Below, piece after piece: positions 1 to 6,583 of a stretch of 8,733 nt of DNA (position 1 is the stretch's first letter; every line of letters begins with the position of its first letter). The translations under genes and the position numbers were made by a program. The stretch is taken from positions 1 to 8,733 of the forward strand of contig JAEZJD010000191.1 of assembly GCA_023436425.1 (NCBI GenBank). The letters are read 5' to 3'. The notes below the pieces were generated by a model, which worked only from the letters and a program-made list of their open reading frames with translations, had not been told where the DNA came from and searched no databases. The stretch is from Bacteroidota bacterium. GTDB taxonomy: Bacteria > Bacteroidota > Bacteroidia > Chitinophagales > Chitinophagaceae.

Positions 1-110
1 CTTCTATACCTGCCATTCTTTTCATAAAAAACGGACAGGTTGTCGATAAATTAGTCGGTGCACAGCCAAAAGGAAATTTCGTTAAGAAAATTCAACAGCA
101 TCTGAATTGA
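1..110 (+). CDS. trxA: Thioredoxin, C-terminal end only (partial at window start)
   Basis: The first full codon is at base 3, and the frame reads about 35 residues to a TGA at 108-110. The visible part begins SIPAILFIKNGQVVDKLVG. It matches the end of the thioredoxin fold: the cis-proline loop (IP), the beta strand ILFIKNGQ, the strand VVDKLVGAQPK, and the last helix ending QQHLN. Thioredoxins are small cytoplasmic disulfide reductases. The CxxC active site would lie upstream of the window and cannot be checked, so a thioredoxin-like domain at the end of a longer protein is also possible. A hairpin terminator follows 18 nt after the stop. Confidence 0.82.
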   Translation, partial: SIPAILFIKNGQVVDKLVGAQPKGNFVKKIQQHLN

Positions 111-128
111 TGATGACCTTTTTGAGGT

Positions 129-158
129 AAAAGCATCCGCATCCATGCGGGTGCTTTT
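129..158. terminator. Bidirectional Rho-independent terminator between convergent genes
   Basis: The arms 129-140 and 147-158 pair over 12 positions (one G-T wobble), around a six-base loop ATCCAT. The stem has a GC-rich core (CCGC/GCGG) flanked by four A on the left and a run of T on the right (155-159). It can therefore work as a hairpin plus U-tract when read from either strand. It lies between the thioredoxin stop (110) and the pncB stop (159-161, - strand), and the right arm directly abuts the pncB stop codon. Confidence 0.88.
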
Positions 159-1325
159 TCATTTAATCTGGAGGGCTTCTTTCGCCAGTGCAATCCGCTG
201 AGCATCACCGGTATGTTTCATCGGCTCGTCCGATAATTTCACCACTGAAGTCCATTCCTCTCCGTCCGGCAAAGCTTCTGTCATTTTCATTACAATGTTC
301 ATCGGCTTTACGCCTACGTCGTTTGTAAAATTGGTGCCAATACCAAATGAAAAACCAACTTTTCCATTGCAGAATTCAGCAATATTTTCCACGCGTTCAT
401 AATTCAAACTATCGGAAAATATGATTGTTTTTGAAAGCGGATCTATGTTTAGCTTTTTATAATGTGTAATAATTTTTTCAGCAAAAACAATAGGATCGCC
501 GCTATCGTGACGTACCCCATCAAACAGGCGTGCAAATTTCTTGTCGAAAATCTCAAAGAATTCGTCTGTTGTAAACGTGTCGGAAAGTGCAATGCCCAAA
601 TCTCCGCGAAAAACGTCTACCCAATGCTCCAATGCCAGCGTATTCGCCATTTTAAAACCATACTTCGCTGCATGAAACATGAACCATTCGTGTGCATGCG
701 TGCCGATAGGTTTTGTGTGAAAGATGTGGGCTAAGTGCACATTGCTTGTGCCGACAAACGTGCTTCCAAATTTCTTTAACGCTTCCACTACGATTTTGTG
801 CACCGCATAGGAAAAGCGCCGGCGGGTTCCGAATTCCGCAATCGAAACACCCATTTGTCCATATCCTTCGATCTTTTTTCTTGTGTTGTCCACTATTTCG
901 TCTTGCGAATGTGGTTGCAAATTTTGCGTTGCATAAAAGTTTTCAGAAATAAGACAGAGCAGCGGCACTTCCCACAAAATGGTACGATACCAATAACCTT
1001 CCACAGTAACACGTAACTCACCACCATCTTGTTTTATCTCCACCTCGGACGGATCGTAGCAATAACCTTCTAAAAAATCGAGATATACAGGATCGAGATA
1101 AGGGCATGTTTGCGCCAGCCACAACTTTTCTTCTGTAGTCAATTTCAGTTCTCTCATTGCATCCACCGATTGCCGGAGAGTTTCGGCAAAACCGTTTGGA
1201 AATTCATGTTTTCCGCGGTTGATAAACTGGTACCGGGCTTTTGCTTTTGGAAAAAGTTTCACCACGGCGTGCTGCATGGTGAATTTGTAAAAGTCGTTGT
1301 CAAGAAGTGAAACAAGCCGCACCAT
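159..1325 (-). CDS. pncB: Nicotinate phosphoribosyltransferase
   Basis: This cytoplasmic enzyme (EC 6.3.4.21) joins nicotinate and PRPP, with ATP hydrolysis, to give nicotinate mononucleotide in the Preiss-Handler route to NAD. The 388-residue product is close to the roughly 400 of E. coli PncB and resembles it throughout. Visible motifs are LLDNDFYKFTMQ (7-18), EFGTRRR (164-170), GTSNVHLA (192-199), IGTHAHEWF (207-215), GVRHDSGDP (270-278) and FGIGTNFTND (327-336). H212 in THAHEW corresponds to the histidine phosphorylated in the bacterial enzyme. The chosen ATG (1323-1325) puts the conserved LLD.D.YK motif at the usual distance from the N terminus. The gene starts 18 nt after the stop of the upstream transporter gene, so the two are probably co-transcribed. 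No Shine-Dalgarno sequence is evident, as is common in Bacteroidota. Identification is firm. Confidence 0.96.
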   Translation of the reverse strand: MVRLVSLLDNDFYKFTMQHAVVKLFPKAKARYQFINRGKHEFPNGFAETLRQSVDAMRELKLTTEEKLWLAQTCPYLDPVYLDFLEGYCYDPSEVEIKQDGGELRVTVEGYWYRTILWEVPLLCLISENFYATQNLQPHSQDEIVDNTRKKIEGYGQMGVSIAEFGTRRRFSYAVHKIVVEALKKFGSTFVGTSNVHLAHIFHTKPIGTHAHEWFMFHAAKYGFKMANTLALEHWVDVFRGDLGIALSDTFTTDEFFEIFDKKFARLFDGVRHDSGDPIVFAEKIITHYKKLNIDPLSKTIIFSDSLNYERVENIAEFCNGKVGFSFGIGTNFTNDVGVKPMNIVMKMTEALPDGEEWTSVVKLSDEPMKHTGDAQRIALAKEALQIK

Positions 1326-1343
1326 AAACGAAATTTTAGATGA

Positions 1344-2627
1344 CTAATGCGGCGTCATTTCCAATAGCTCTGCATTATCTCTATCGAGATCTGATGGACG
1401 ATGCTTGTGTTTAAATAAGAAGACAAACAAAATAGCAACCACTAACGCATAGCCCGCAAAACTTAACCAGATACCTTGCCAGTCCTTGTCGCCGGCTGCA
1501 TCGGTAAAATAATGCTGGATAACAAAACCGCTGATCAAACTTCCCAGAACTGCTCCTACTCCATTTGTCATCATCATAAACAACCCTTGTGCACTTGCCC
1601 TGATAGTGGCGCTTGTTTCTGTCTCCACAAACAGGGAACCGGAGATATTAAAAAAATCGAATGCCATTCCATAAACAATGCACGACAAAATGATCATCCA
1701 CAAACCTTCGGCAGGATTGCCATAGGCGAACAATCCAAACCGCAGCACCCAGGCAATCATGCTTATGAGCATCACTTGTTTAATGCCAAAGCGGCGAAGG
1801 AAAAACGGAATAGCCAGTATGAAAAGCGTTTCTGAAATCTGGGAAATAGACATAATGATGGCAGGATATTTCACCGCTATTGTACCCGCGTACTTCGGGT
1901 CATTTGCAAAATCATGTAAGAAGGTATCTCCGTAAGCGTTGGTTAGTTGCAGTGCTGCGCCGAGCAACATGGCAAATATGAAAAACATTGCCATTTTGTA
2001 ATTTTTGAAAAGCGCAAACGCGTTGAAGTTTATTGCCGATTGCGTGTTCTCGCCCACTTTTGCTGTTCTCCCCTGCGGCGGCGACGGAGGTAATGTAAAT
2101 GAATAAATTCCCAACAAAATTGCTGCAATGGATGCAACGTAAAACTGATTCGGCGACGTTTCAAAATGCAATAAGCTCACCACCCAGAGGGCTACGATAA
2201 ATCCTATTGTTCCCCAGACACGAATGGGCGGAAAATCCTTTACCACATTAGCGCCACTCTTTTTTAAAATTGAATAAGCCACAGCGTTTGATAGCGCAAT
2301 CGTTGGCATGTAAAAGATCATGTTCAGCAATATGACCCAAAAGAAAGTACCGGGATCACTTACCTGCGGTATAAAGAAAAGAACGGCGCCGCCAAGGATG
2401 TGAAAAATTCCGTAGAGCCGCTCAGCATTTATGTATCGGTCTGCCAGAAATCCGGCGATGGTCGGCATAAACAAAGAAGCAATACCCATTGTGGAGAAAA
2501 TAGCTCCGAACTGTGCACCCGACCAGCCTTTATTTTGAAACCAGTAAGCTCCAATAGTAATCAACCACGAACCCCAGATAAAGAATTGTAAAAAATTCAT
2601 TACAGTGAGCCTCAGCTTAACATTCAT
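1344..2627 (-). CDS. nupG: NupG-family nucleoside:H+ symporter (MFS)
   Basis: This is an inner-membrane transporter of the nucleoside:H+ symporter family (major facilitator superfamily), to which E. coli NupG and XapB belong. The 427-residue product is strongly hydrophobic, consistent with 12 transmembrane helices. It follows E. coli NupG nearly end to end. Landmarks are MNVKLRLTVMNFLQFFIWGS (1-20), DFPPIRVWGTIGFI (131-144), GAALQLTNAYGDTFLHDF (223-240), SQISETLFILAIPFF (262-276), AFDFFNISGSLFVE (322-335) and IRASAQGLFMMMTNG (342-356). A polar loop at about 181-200 separates the two six-helix halves, and a charged cytoplasmic tail ends the protein. The ATG at 2625-2627 matches the family's short N terminus. 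The next gene is pncB, 18 nt downstream on the same strand, so the natural substrate could be a nucleoside relevant to NAD salvage. That is inference; substrate specificity cannot be read from the sequence. Confidence 0.93.
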   Translation of the reverse strand: MNVKLRLTVMNFLQFFIWGSWLITIGAYWFQNKGWSGAQFGAIFSTMGIASLFMPTIAGFLADRYINAERLYGIFHILGGAVLFFIPQVSDPGTFFWVILLNMIFYMPTIALSNAVAYSILKKSGANVVKDFPPIRVWGTIGFIVALWVVSLLHFETSPNQFYVASIAAILLGIYSFTLPPSPPQGRTAKVGENTQSAINFNAFALFKNYKMAMFFIFAMLLGAALQLTNAYGDTFLHDFANDPKYAGTIAVKYPAIIMSISQISETLFILAIPFFLRRFGIKQVMLISMIAWVLRFGLFAYGNPAEGLWMIILSCIVYGMAFDFFNISGSLFVETETSATIRASAQGLFMMMTNGVGAVLGSLISGFVIQHYFTDAAGDKDWQGIWLSFAGYALVVAILFVFLFKHKHRPSDLDRDNAELLEMTPH

Positions 2628-2775
2628 CAGAAGTAATTTTGGTTAGAAGCGAAAGATAAATGTTTTTTGAAGGCGATATGAGTACAATCGCTGAGCCACC
2701 ACGGTTACATCTGCATGTCATCCTCCGCGGTGTTTATTGTTGGGGAAATCAAACTGTTAACGACCGAATAGCCAA

Positions 2776-2808
2776 TTTCGACAATAATAACAGACCATTT
2801 TACCTTTG
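2776..2808 (+). promoter_or_regulatory. Bacteroidota-type promoter for the desaturase gene
   Basis: TACCTTTG at 2801-2808 is an exact match to the -7 consensus TAnnTTTG. TTTC at 2776-2779 is one base off the -33 element TTTG, with a 21-nt spacer. Transcription would start near 2814-2816, leaving a leader of less than 20 nt before the ATG at 2832. The rest of the 204-bp divergent gap (2628-2831) holds no convincing gene. For the opposite gene (nupG) I see only a poor -7 match (TATCTTTC on the - strand, 2651-2658) with no properly spaced -33 element. Confidence 0.5.
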
Positions 2809-2831
2809 GCGAGTTATTTTTACTACCATTT

Positions 2832-3860
2832 ATGAAAAAGCAAGATTTCATATTTTCAGCAACGCCTGAACCACACCGCCAGAGAACAAAAGATATTTTG
2901 AAGCAGCATCCGCAGGTTCGAAATTTTATAGGCAAAAACTATCTGAGCTTTTACATCATTTTGTTTATAGTTGCGTCAATGGTTACGCTATCGTGGGCAA
3001 TGTCAAACCAGCCATGGTGGGTAATTTTCGTTGTTGCTTATTTCGTTGGTGCGTTTGCCGATCATGCTCTATTTGTGATGATTCACGAGTGTACGCACAA
3101 GCTCATTTTCAAAAACAAAAATGCAAACAAACTGGCTGGAATGCTGGCTAACCTTCCGCAGATTTTCCCCAGTTCCGTCGCGTTCGAACGTTATCACATC
3201 AAGCATCATTCTTTTCAGGGCATTCACGAGTTGGATGCCGATTTGCCAAACAGGTGGGAAGCTAAATTGATCAACAACTATTTCATTGGCAAAGCCATTT
3301 GGTTTCTTTTCTATCCGCTGTTTCAGGCTTTTCGCGTGGCAAGATTAAAGGAGATAAAGCCTTTCGACGGCTGGATGGCCCTTAACTGGACAGCCCAAAT
3401 CGTATTCGCAGCTGCCATTTGGTACTTTTTTGGTGCAAAAGCCATCGCCTTTCTCACTTTGAGTTTTTTCTTTTCGGTAGGTCTGCATCCACTCGGCGGC
3501 CGCTGGATTCAGGAACATTATTTAACGCATGGAGAGCAGGAAACATACAGCTACTATGGTCCGCTCAACAAAGTGGCTTTCAATGTAGGATATCACAACG
3601 AACACCACGATTTTCCATCTGTTCCCTGGAATAAATTGCCACAAGTAAGAGCAACGGCTCCTGGTTTTTACAACACCCTTCACTATCATACTTCCTGGAC
3701 TAAACTTTTCCTCAGGTTTCTGTTCGATCGTGAGCTTTCGCTTTGGTCGCGGATTGTAAGAAAAAACAGAGGCAAAGTGGCGCTCGTGGATGAATCGAAG
3801 CCTGACGTAGAGCTGATTGCCACAGAAAAAAGCAAACCGGCGGAAAAAACTTTAGTTTAA
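2832..3860 (+). CDS. DES/DEGS-like sphingolipid delta-4 desaturase (dihydroceramide desaturase homologue)
   Basis: This is a 342-residue integral-membrane di-iron desaturase. The three histidine boxes are HECTH (85-89), HIKHH (122-126) and HNEHH (255-259). It resembles eukaryotic sphingolipid delta-4 desaturases (human DEGS1, 323 residues) rather than generic bacterial acyl-lipid desaturases. The N terminus (about 5-30, with PEPHRQRTKDILKQHP) matches the short domain that precedes the catalytic domain in that family. MLANLPQIFP (104-113), GLHPLGGRWIQEHY (217-230) and ETYSYYGPLN..FNVGYHNEHHDFP (237-262) closely follow the DEGS1 sequence. Hydrophobic segments lie at about 37-57, 62-82, 153-168 and 188-216. 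The eukaryotic enzyme converts dihydroceramide to ceramide. Many Bacteroidota make dihydroceramides, so a sphingolipid substrate is plausible but unproven; an acyl-lipid substrate is the alternative. Residues after about 311 form a charged Lys/Glu/Pro-rich tail with no obvious counterpart. A consensus -7 box lies just upstream. Confidence 0.87.
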   Translation: MKKQDFIFSATPEPHRQRTKDILKQHPQVRNFIGKNYLSFYIILFIVASMVTLSWAMSNQPWWVIFVVAYFVGAFADHALFVMIHECTHKLIFKNKNANKLAGMLANLPQIFPSSVAFERYHIKHHSFQGIHELDADLPNRWEAKLINNYFIGKAIWFLFYPLFQAFRVARLKEIKPFDGWMALNWTAQIVFAAAIWYFFGAKAIAFLTLSFFFSVGLHPLGGRWIQEHYLTHGEQETYSYYGPLNKVAFNVGYHNEHHDFPSVPWNKLPQVRATAPGFYNTLHYHTSWTKLFLRFLFDRELSLWSRIVRKNRGKVALVDESKPDVELIATEKSKPAEKTLV

Positions 3861-3938
3861 TCGCTGGCTGTTGCAACCAAGCTTGCGTTTGATACCTCTT
3901 GAATGAAGTTAATGCTCCACAAGAGCAAGCCACCACAC

Positions 3939-4337
3939 ATGAAAAAAGGAACCATTCTTTGGGCCGACGACGACCCGGACGATCTGATGTTGATGCGTCA
4001 GATTCTTGACAACGATGACAAATACGACATCGTAGAAGCAACGAACGGTCGTGAAGCGTTGGATTATCTGCAAAATATTCCCCGGGGCGAAAAGTTGCCC
4101 TGCCTGATTATTCTCGACATGAATATGCCCGTGTTAAACGGACGCGAAACGCTCAGAATATTGAAAGACGACGAACGTTTGAGAAATGTACCGGTTGTTG
4201 TTTTCACTACTTCAAACAGCGAGTTGGATAAAATGTACTGCAAAAAATTTGACGTCGAAATGGTTACAAAACCGCCGAGCTACAACCAGCTTCGCGAGGT
4301 AGTAACAAGACTCCTCAGCTTCTGCTCTCCTGATTAA
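3939..4337 (+). CDS. Single-domain CheY-like response regulator
   Basis: The 132-residue product is one receiver domain with no output domain. The acidic pocket is ADDDPDD (9-15), the phospho-acceptor is D60 in LDMNMPVLNG (59-68), the switch residue is T90 in FTTSNS, and the conserved lysine is K111 in TKPPSY. It fits the Rcp1/CheY-like receivers that are abundant in Bacteroidota. They act as phosphorelay intermediates or by protein-protein contact. No histidine kinase is present in the window, so the partner is unknown. I chose ATG 3939 because MKKGTILWADDDPDD is the usual N terminus. An in-frame ATG at 3903 would add 12 residues (MKLMLHKSKPPH) not typical of the family. A weak promoter-like pair (TTG at 3871-3873, TACCTCTT at 3893-3900) would also favour the later start. 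DUF1206 follows 39 nt downstream. Confidence 0.9.
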   Translation: MKKGTILWADDDPDDLMLMRQILDNDDKYDIVEATNGREALDYLQNIPRGEKLPCLIILDMNMPVLNGRETLRILKDDERLRNVPVVVFTTSNSELDKMYCKKFDVEMVTKPPSYNQLREVVTRLLSFCSPD

Positions 4338-4376
4338 TTTCTACTGCTTTGCTGGCTGCACCTTATTTTGCAGCAG

Positions 4377-5147
4377 ATGGAAAAGAAACTGGTTGACTCC
4401 TTAGCCCGCATTGGACTAACTGCAAAAGGTTGTGTGTATTCGCTCGTGGGCGTGCTGGCATTTATGGCAGCATTCGAATTAGCTGGCACATCCGATTCAT
4501 CAGCCAATCAGAAAGGCGCCTTTCAGCTGGTGAAAAATTCATCGGGTGGTTCTGTTCTTCTTTCAGCATTGACTTTAGGCTTGGTGGCATACTGCATTTG
4601 GAGATTTATTCAGGCGTTTTCTGCACAGCACAAGGTGGTAAAAAAAGCCCGGTATTTTTTTAGCGGACTAGCTTACGCTGCGCTTGCATTTACAGCAATG
4701 AAACTATTGTTTAACAGCGGCAGTAGCGGTAGCCAAAAGCAGGAATATCTCGCAGAGTTTTTGTCCAAGCCAAAGGGTGAATGGCTTGTGGGGGTTATTG
4801 CTCTAATTCTAGTCGCGATCGGCGTGTACCAGGTGTATTATGGATTGTCTGAAAAATATAAAAAACACGTTCAGCAAATGAATGAAAAAACCCAGGGATC
4901 TAAACTGCTTTTACTGTCAGGAAAAATCGGCTATCCGGCAAGGGGAATTGTATGGTTGCTGCTTTCCTTTCTCCTGTTTAAAGCGGTTATTGAAAGCGAT
5001 AAACATGGAGCTACTGACACGGGTGGGGTTTTTACTTTCGTGGAAAATGGTCCTTTTGGTTCTTATATGCTCGCCGCAATAGGTATTGGTTTAGTGGCTT
5101 ATGGCATCTTCAATTTTATTCGTGCGAAATACGAAACAATGAAGTAG
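4377..5147 (+). CDS. DUF1206 family membrane protein
   Basis: A 256-residue integral-membrane protein of unknown function, recognised as the DUF1206 family. It has six predicted transmembrane segments, at about 17-36, 58-80, 92-112, 136-156, 185-205 and 229-249. They are arranged as three repeats of a helix pair. The first helix of each repeat resembles ARIGLTAKGCVYSLVGVLAF (10-29), seen again as ARYFFSGLAYAALAF (91-105) and GKIGYPARGIVWLLL (182-196). The second resembles GLVAYCIWRFIQA (68-80), seen again as LVAIGVYQVYYGLS (145-158) and GLVAYGIFNFIRA (238-250). A Lys-rich loop (159-176) separates repeats two and three. I start at the ATG at 4377; an in-frame TTG at 4368 would add three residues. 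It lies 39 nt after the response regulator on the same strand and may be co-transcribed. No clear terminator follows in the 52-nt convergent gap to the inositol synthase gene. Confidence 0.85.
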   Translation: MEKKLVDSLARIGLTAKGCVYSLVGVLAFMAAFELAGTSDSSANQKGAFQLVKNSSGGSVLLSALTLGLVAYCIWRFIQAFSAQHKVVKKARYFFSGLAYAALAFTAMKLLFNSGSSGSQKQEYLAEFLSKPKGEWLVGVIALILVAIGVYQVYYGLSEKYKKHVQQMNEKTQGSKLLLLSGKIGYPARGIVWLLLSFLLFKAVIESDKHGATDTGGVFTFVENGPFGSYMLAAIGIGLVAYGIFNFIRAKYETMK

Positions 5148-5199
5148 CTGGTGAGAAGAATGCCCACCCCACGGTCGAGTTAAATCCTTCACTAAAACA

Positions 5200-6522
5200 C
5201 TAAAGAGCCTCCACAAATTCCTGGTAATAATCCAGCCCCAAATGTGTAATCAGATCTTCGCCCATCAAATGGCGTAAGGTGTTTTGTAATTTGATTAATT
5301 GCTTGAAGATGTCGTGTTCGGGACGCAAACCCGGTGCGGTTTGTGGCGACTTAAAATAAAAAGACAACCACTCCTGAATTCCCGACATACCTGCACGCTT
5401 TGCCATGTCACTAAATAGTGCAAGGTCGAGAACAATGGGTGCTGCAAGTATGGAATCGCGGCAAAGGAAATTTATTTTAATCTGCATTTGATAACCAAGC
5501 CAACCAAAGATGTCGATGTTGTCCCAACTTTCTTTATTGTCACCGTGCGGTGGATAGTAATTGATCCGCACTTTGTGATAAATGTCTCCGTACAATTCTG
5601 GGTTGAGATCAGGCTGCAAAATCTCTTCTAGCACACTCAACTTCGAAACTTCTTTCGTCTTGAAATTATCAGGATGGTCTAAAACATAGCCATCTCTGTT
5701 GCCAAGAATGTTTGATGAAAACCAACCTTTAATGCCCAAAGCTCTTGCTGCCAAACCGGGAGCCAAAATCGTTTTCATCAGCGTTTGCCCGGTTTTGAAA
5801 TCTTTGCCACCGATCGGTGTACCTGTTGTTTTTGCAAGATCAATAAGCGCAGGAATATCGCACGTGAGATTGGGAGCACCGTTAATAAATGGGACTCCCA
5901 GTTTTATCGCGGCATACGCGTAAATCATAGAAGGGGAAATCGCCGGATCATTGCTTCTTAAACCTTCTTCAAAGTTTTCGATTGTTTCATGTACTTCAGA
6001 CGACTCAATATATCGTTCCGTAGAACCACACCAGATCACTACAATCCGTGAGCAATCGTTTGCTTCCTGAAAGTTTTCGATGTCATCCATCACGCACTTA
6101 GCCAATTCCCATTTTGTTTTCTCATGCTTGACGTGTTCACCATCTAAATTAGCCACGAAACTCCTGTCGAAAACAGCCCTCATTGGCTCAATGGCTTTCA
6201 ATTCGTCCTTTACCGCGTGCAGCAGCATAGGTTCAAGCACTTTTGCTTTGCTTGCAGCTTCAAACACGTTGTCGCTGTACACATCCCATCCGCCGAAAAC
6301 GATGTCGCTCAGATCAGCAAGCGGTACAAAGTCCTTGATTTTTGGATGGCGGTTTTCTGTTCTCTTTCCCAGACGAATGTTGCCCATTTGAGTGAGCGAG
6401 CCGATTGGTTCTGCAATGTTTTTCTTAACAGCTTCTACTCCGGCAATTAACGTTGTGGCTACAGCTCCGAGACCGGGGATTAGCACGCCGAGTTTGCCGC
6501 GTGCCTTTTCAATGTTTTGCAT
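5200..6522 (-). CDS. ino1: myo-Inositol-1-phosphate synthase (inositol-3-phosphate synthase)
   Basis: This NAD-dependent cytoplasmic enzyme (EC 5.5.1.4) turns glucose 6-phosphate into inositol phosphate, the committed step of inositol synthesis. The 440-residue product shows the dinucleotide-binding loop IPGLGAVATT (15-24) and the family motifs FGGWDVYSDN (76-85), FINGAPNLTCDIPAL (212-226), GGKDFKTGQTLMKT (238-251), SSNILGNRDG (269-278) and RDSILAAPIVLDLALF (355-370). The lysines in the GKDFKTGQT segment belong to the catalytic region. Length is in the range of compact bacterial and archaeal members and shorter than the roughly 530 of yeast Ino1. The gene has its own strong promoter-like site in the 61-nt gap after the phosphatase gene. 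In Bacteroidota the product is known to supply inositol phospholipids and inositol phospho-sphingolipids. The CDP-alcohol phosphotransferase expected next in that pathway is not in this window. Confidence 0.95.
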   Translation of the reverse strand: MQNIEKARGKLGVLIPGLGAVATTLIAGVEAVKKNIAEPIGSLTQMGNIRLGKRTENRHPKIKDFVPLADLSDIVFGGWDVYSDNVFEAASKAKVLEPMLLHAVKDELKAIEPMRAVFDRSFVANLDGEHVKHEKTKWELAKCVMDDIENFQEANDCSRIVVIWCGSTERYIESSEVHETIENFEEGLRSNDPAISPSMIYAYAAIKLGVPFINGAPNLTCDIPALIDLAKTTGTPIGGKDFKTGQTLMKTILAPGLAARALGIKGWFSSNILGNRDGYVLDHPDNFKTKEVSKLSVLEEILQPDLNPELYGDIYHKVRINYYPPHGDNKESWDNIDIFGWLGYQMQIKINFLCRDSILAAPIVLDLALFSDMAKRAGMSGIQEWLSFYFKSPQTAPGLRPEHDIFKQLIKLQNTLRHLMGEDLITHLGLDYYQEFVEAL

Positions 6523-6544
6523 GCGAAATGGTTTGTATGGTAAT

Positions 6545-6575
6545 CAAATATACCAAACGCAAGAGCATCTACAAA
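6545..6575 (-). promoter_or_regulatory. Near-perfect Bacteroidota promoter for inositol-phosphate synthase
   Basis: Read on the - strand, TTTG (6575-6572) is followed by a 19-nt spacer and TATATTTG (6552-6545). This matches the -33/-7 consensus of the Bacteroidota primary sigma factor (TTTG, about 19 nt, TAnnTTTG) at every defined position. Transcription would begin near 6538-6540, giving a leader of under 20 nt before the ATG at 6522. The -33 element lies only 8 nt beyond the phosphatase stop codon. Confidence 0.75.
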
Positions 6576-6583
6576 GCACATCA

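Noticed and set aside
2660..2935. Small open frames on both strands in the nupG-desaturase gap (+ 2660-2869; - 2705-2935)
   Set aside because: Both run into the firmly identified desaturase gene, share no recognisable motif, and one covers the desaturase promoter. The gap is better explained as regulatory.
3903..3938. Earlier ATG for the response regulator
   Set aside because: It would add MKLMLHKSKPPH ahead of the typical receiver N terminus, and a weak promoter-like element overlaps this stretch. It cannot be excluded.
3712..4041. 109-codon open frame on the - strand across the desaturase end and response regulator start
   Set aside because: It lies antisense to two well-supported genes, and its Cys/Arg-rich composition and lack of motifs mark it as a shadow frame.
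4368..4376. TTG start for the DUF1206 gene
   Set aside because: An ATG three codons later gives the usual start, and nothing upstream favours TTG.
5148..5199. Possible terminator between the convergent DUF1206 and inositol-phosphate synthase genes
   Set aside because: No compact stem-loop with a U-run is visible. The best pairing (GTGAGAAG with CTTCAC) is imperfect and has a loop of about 30 nt.
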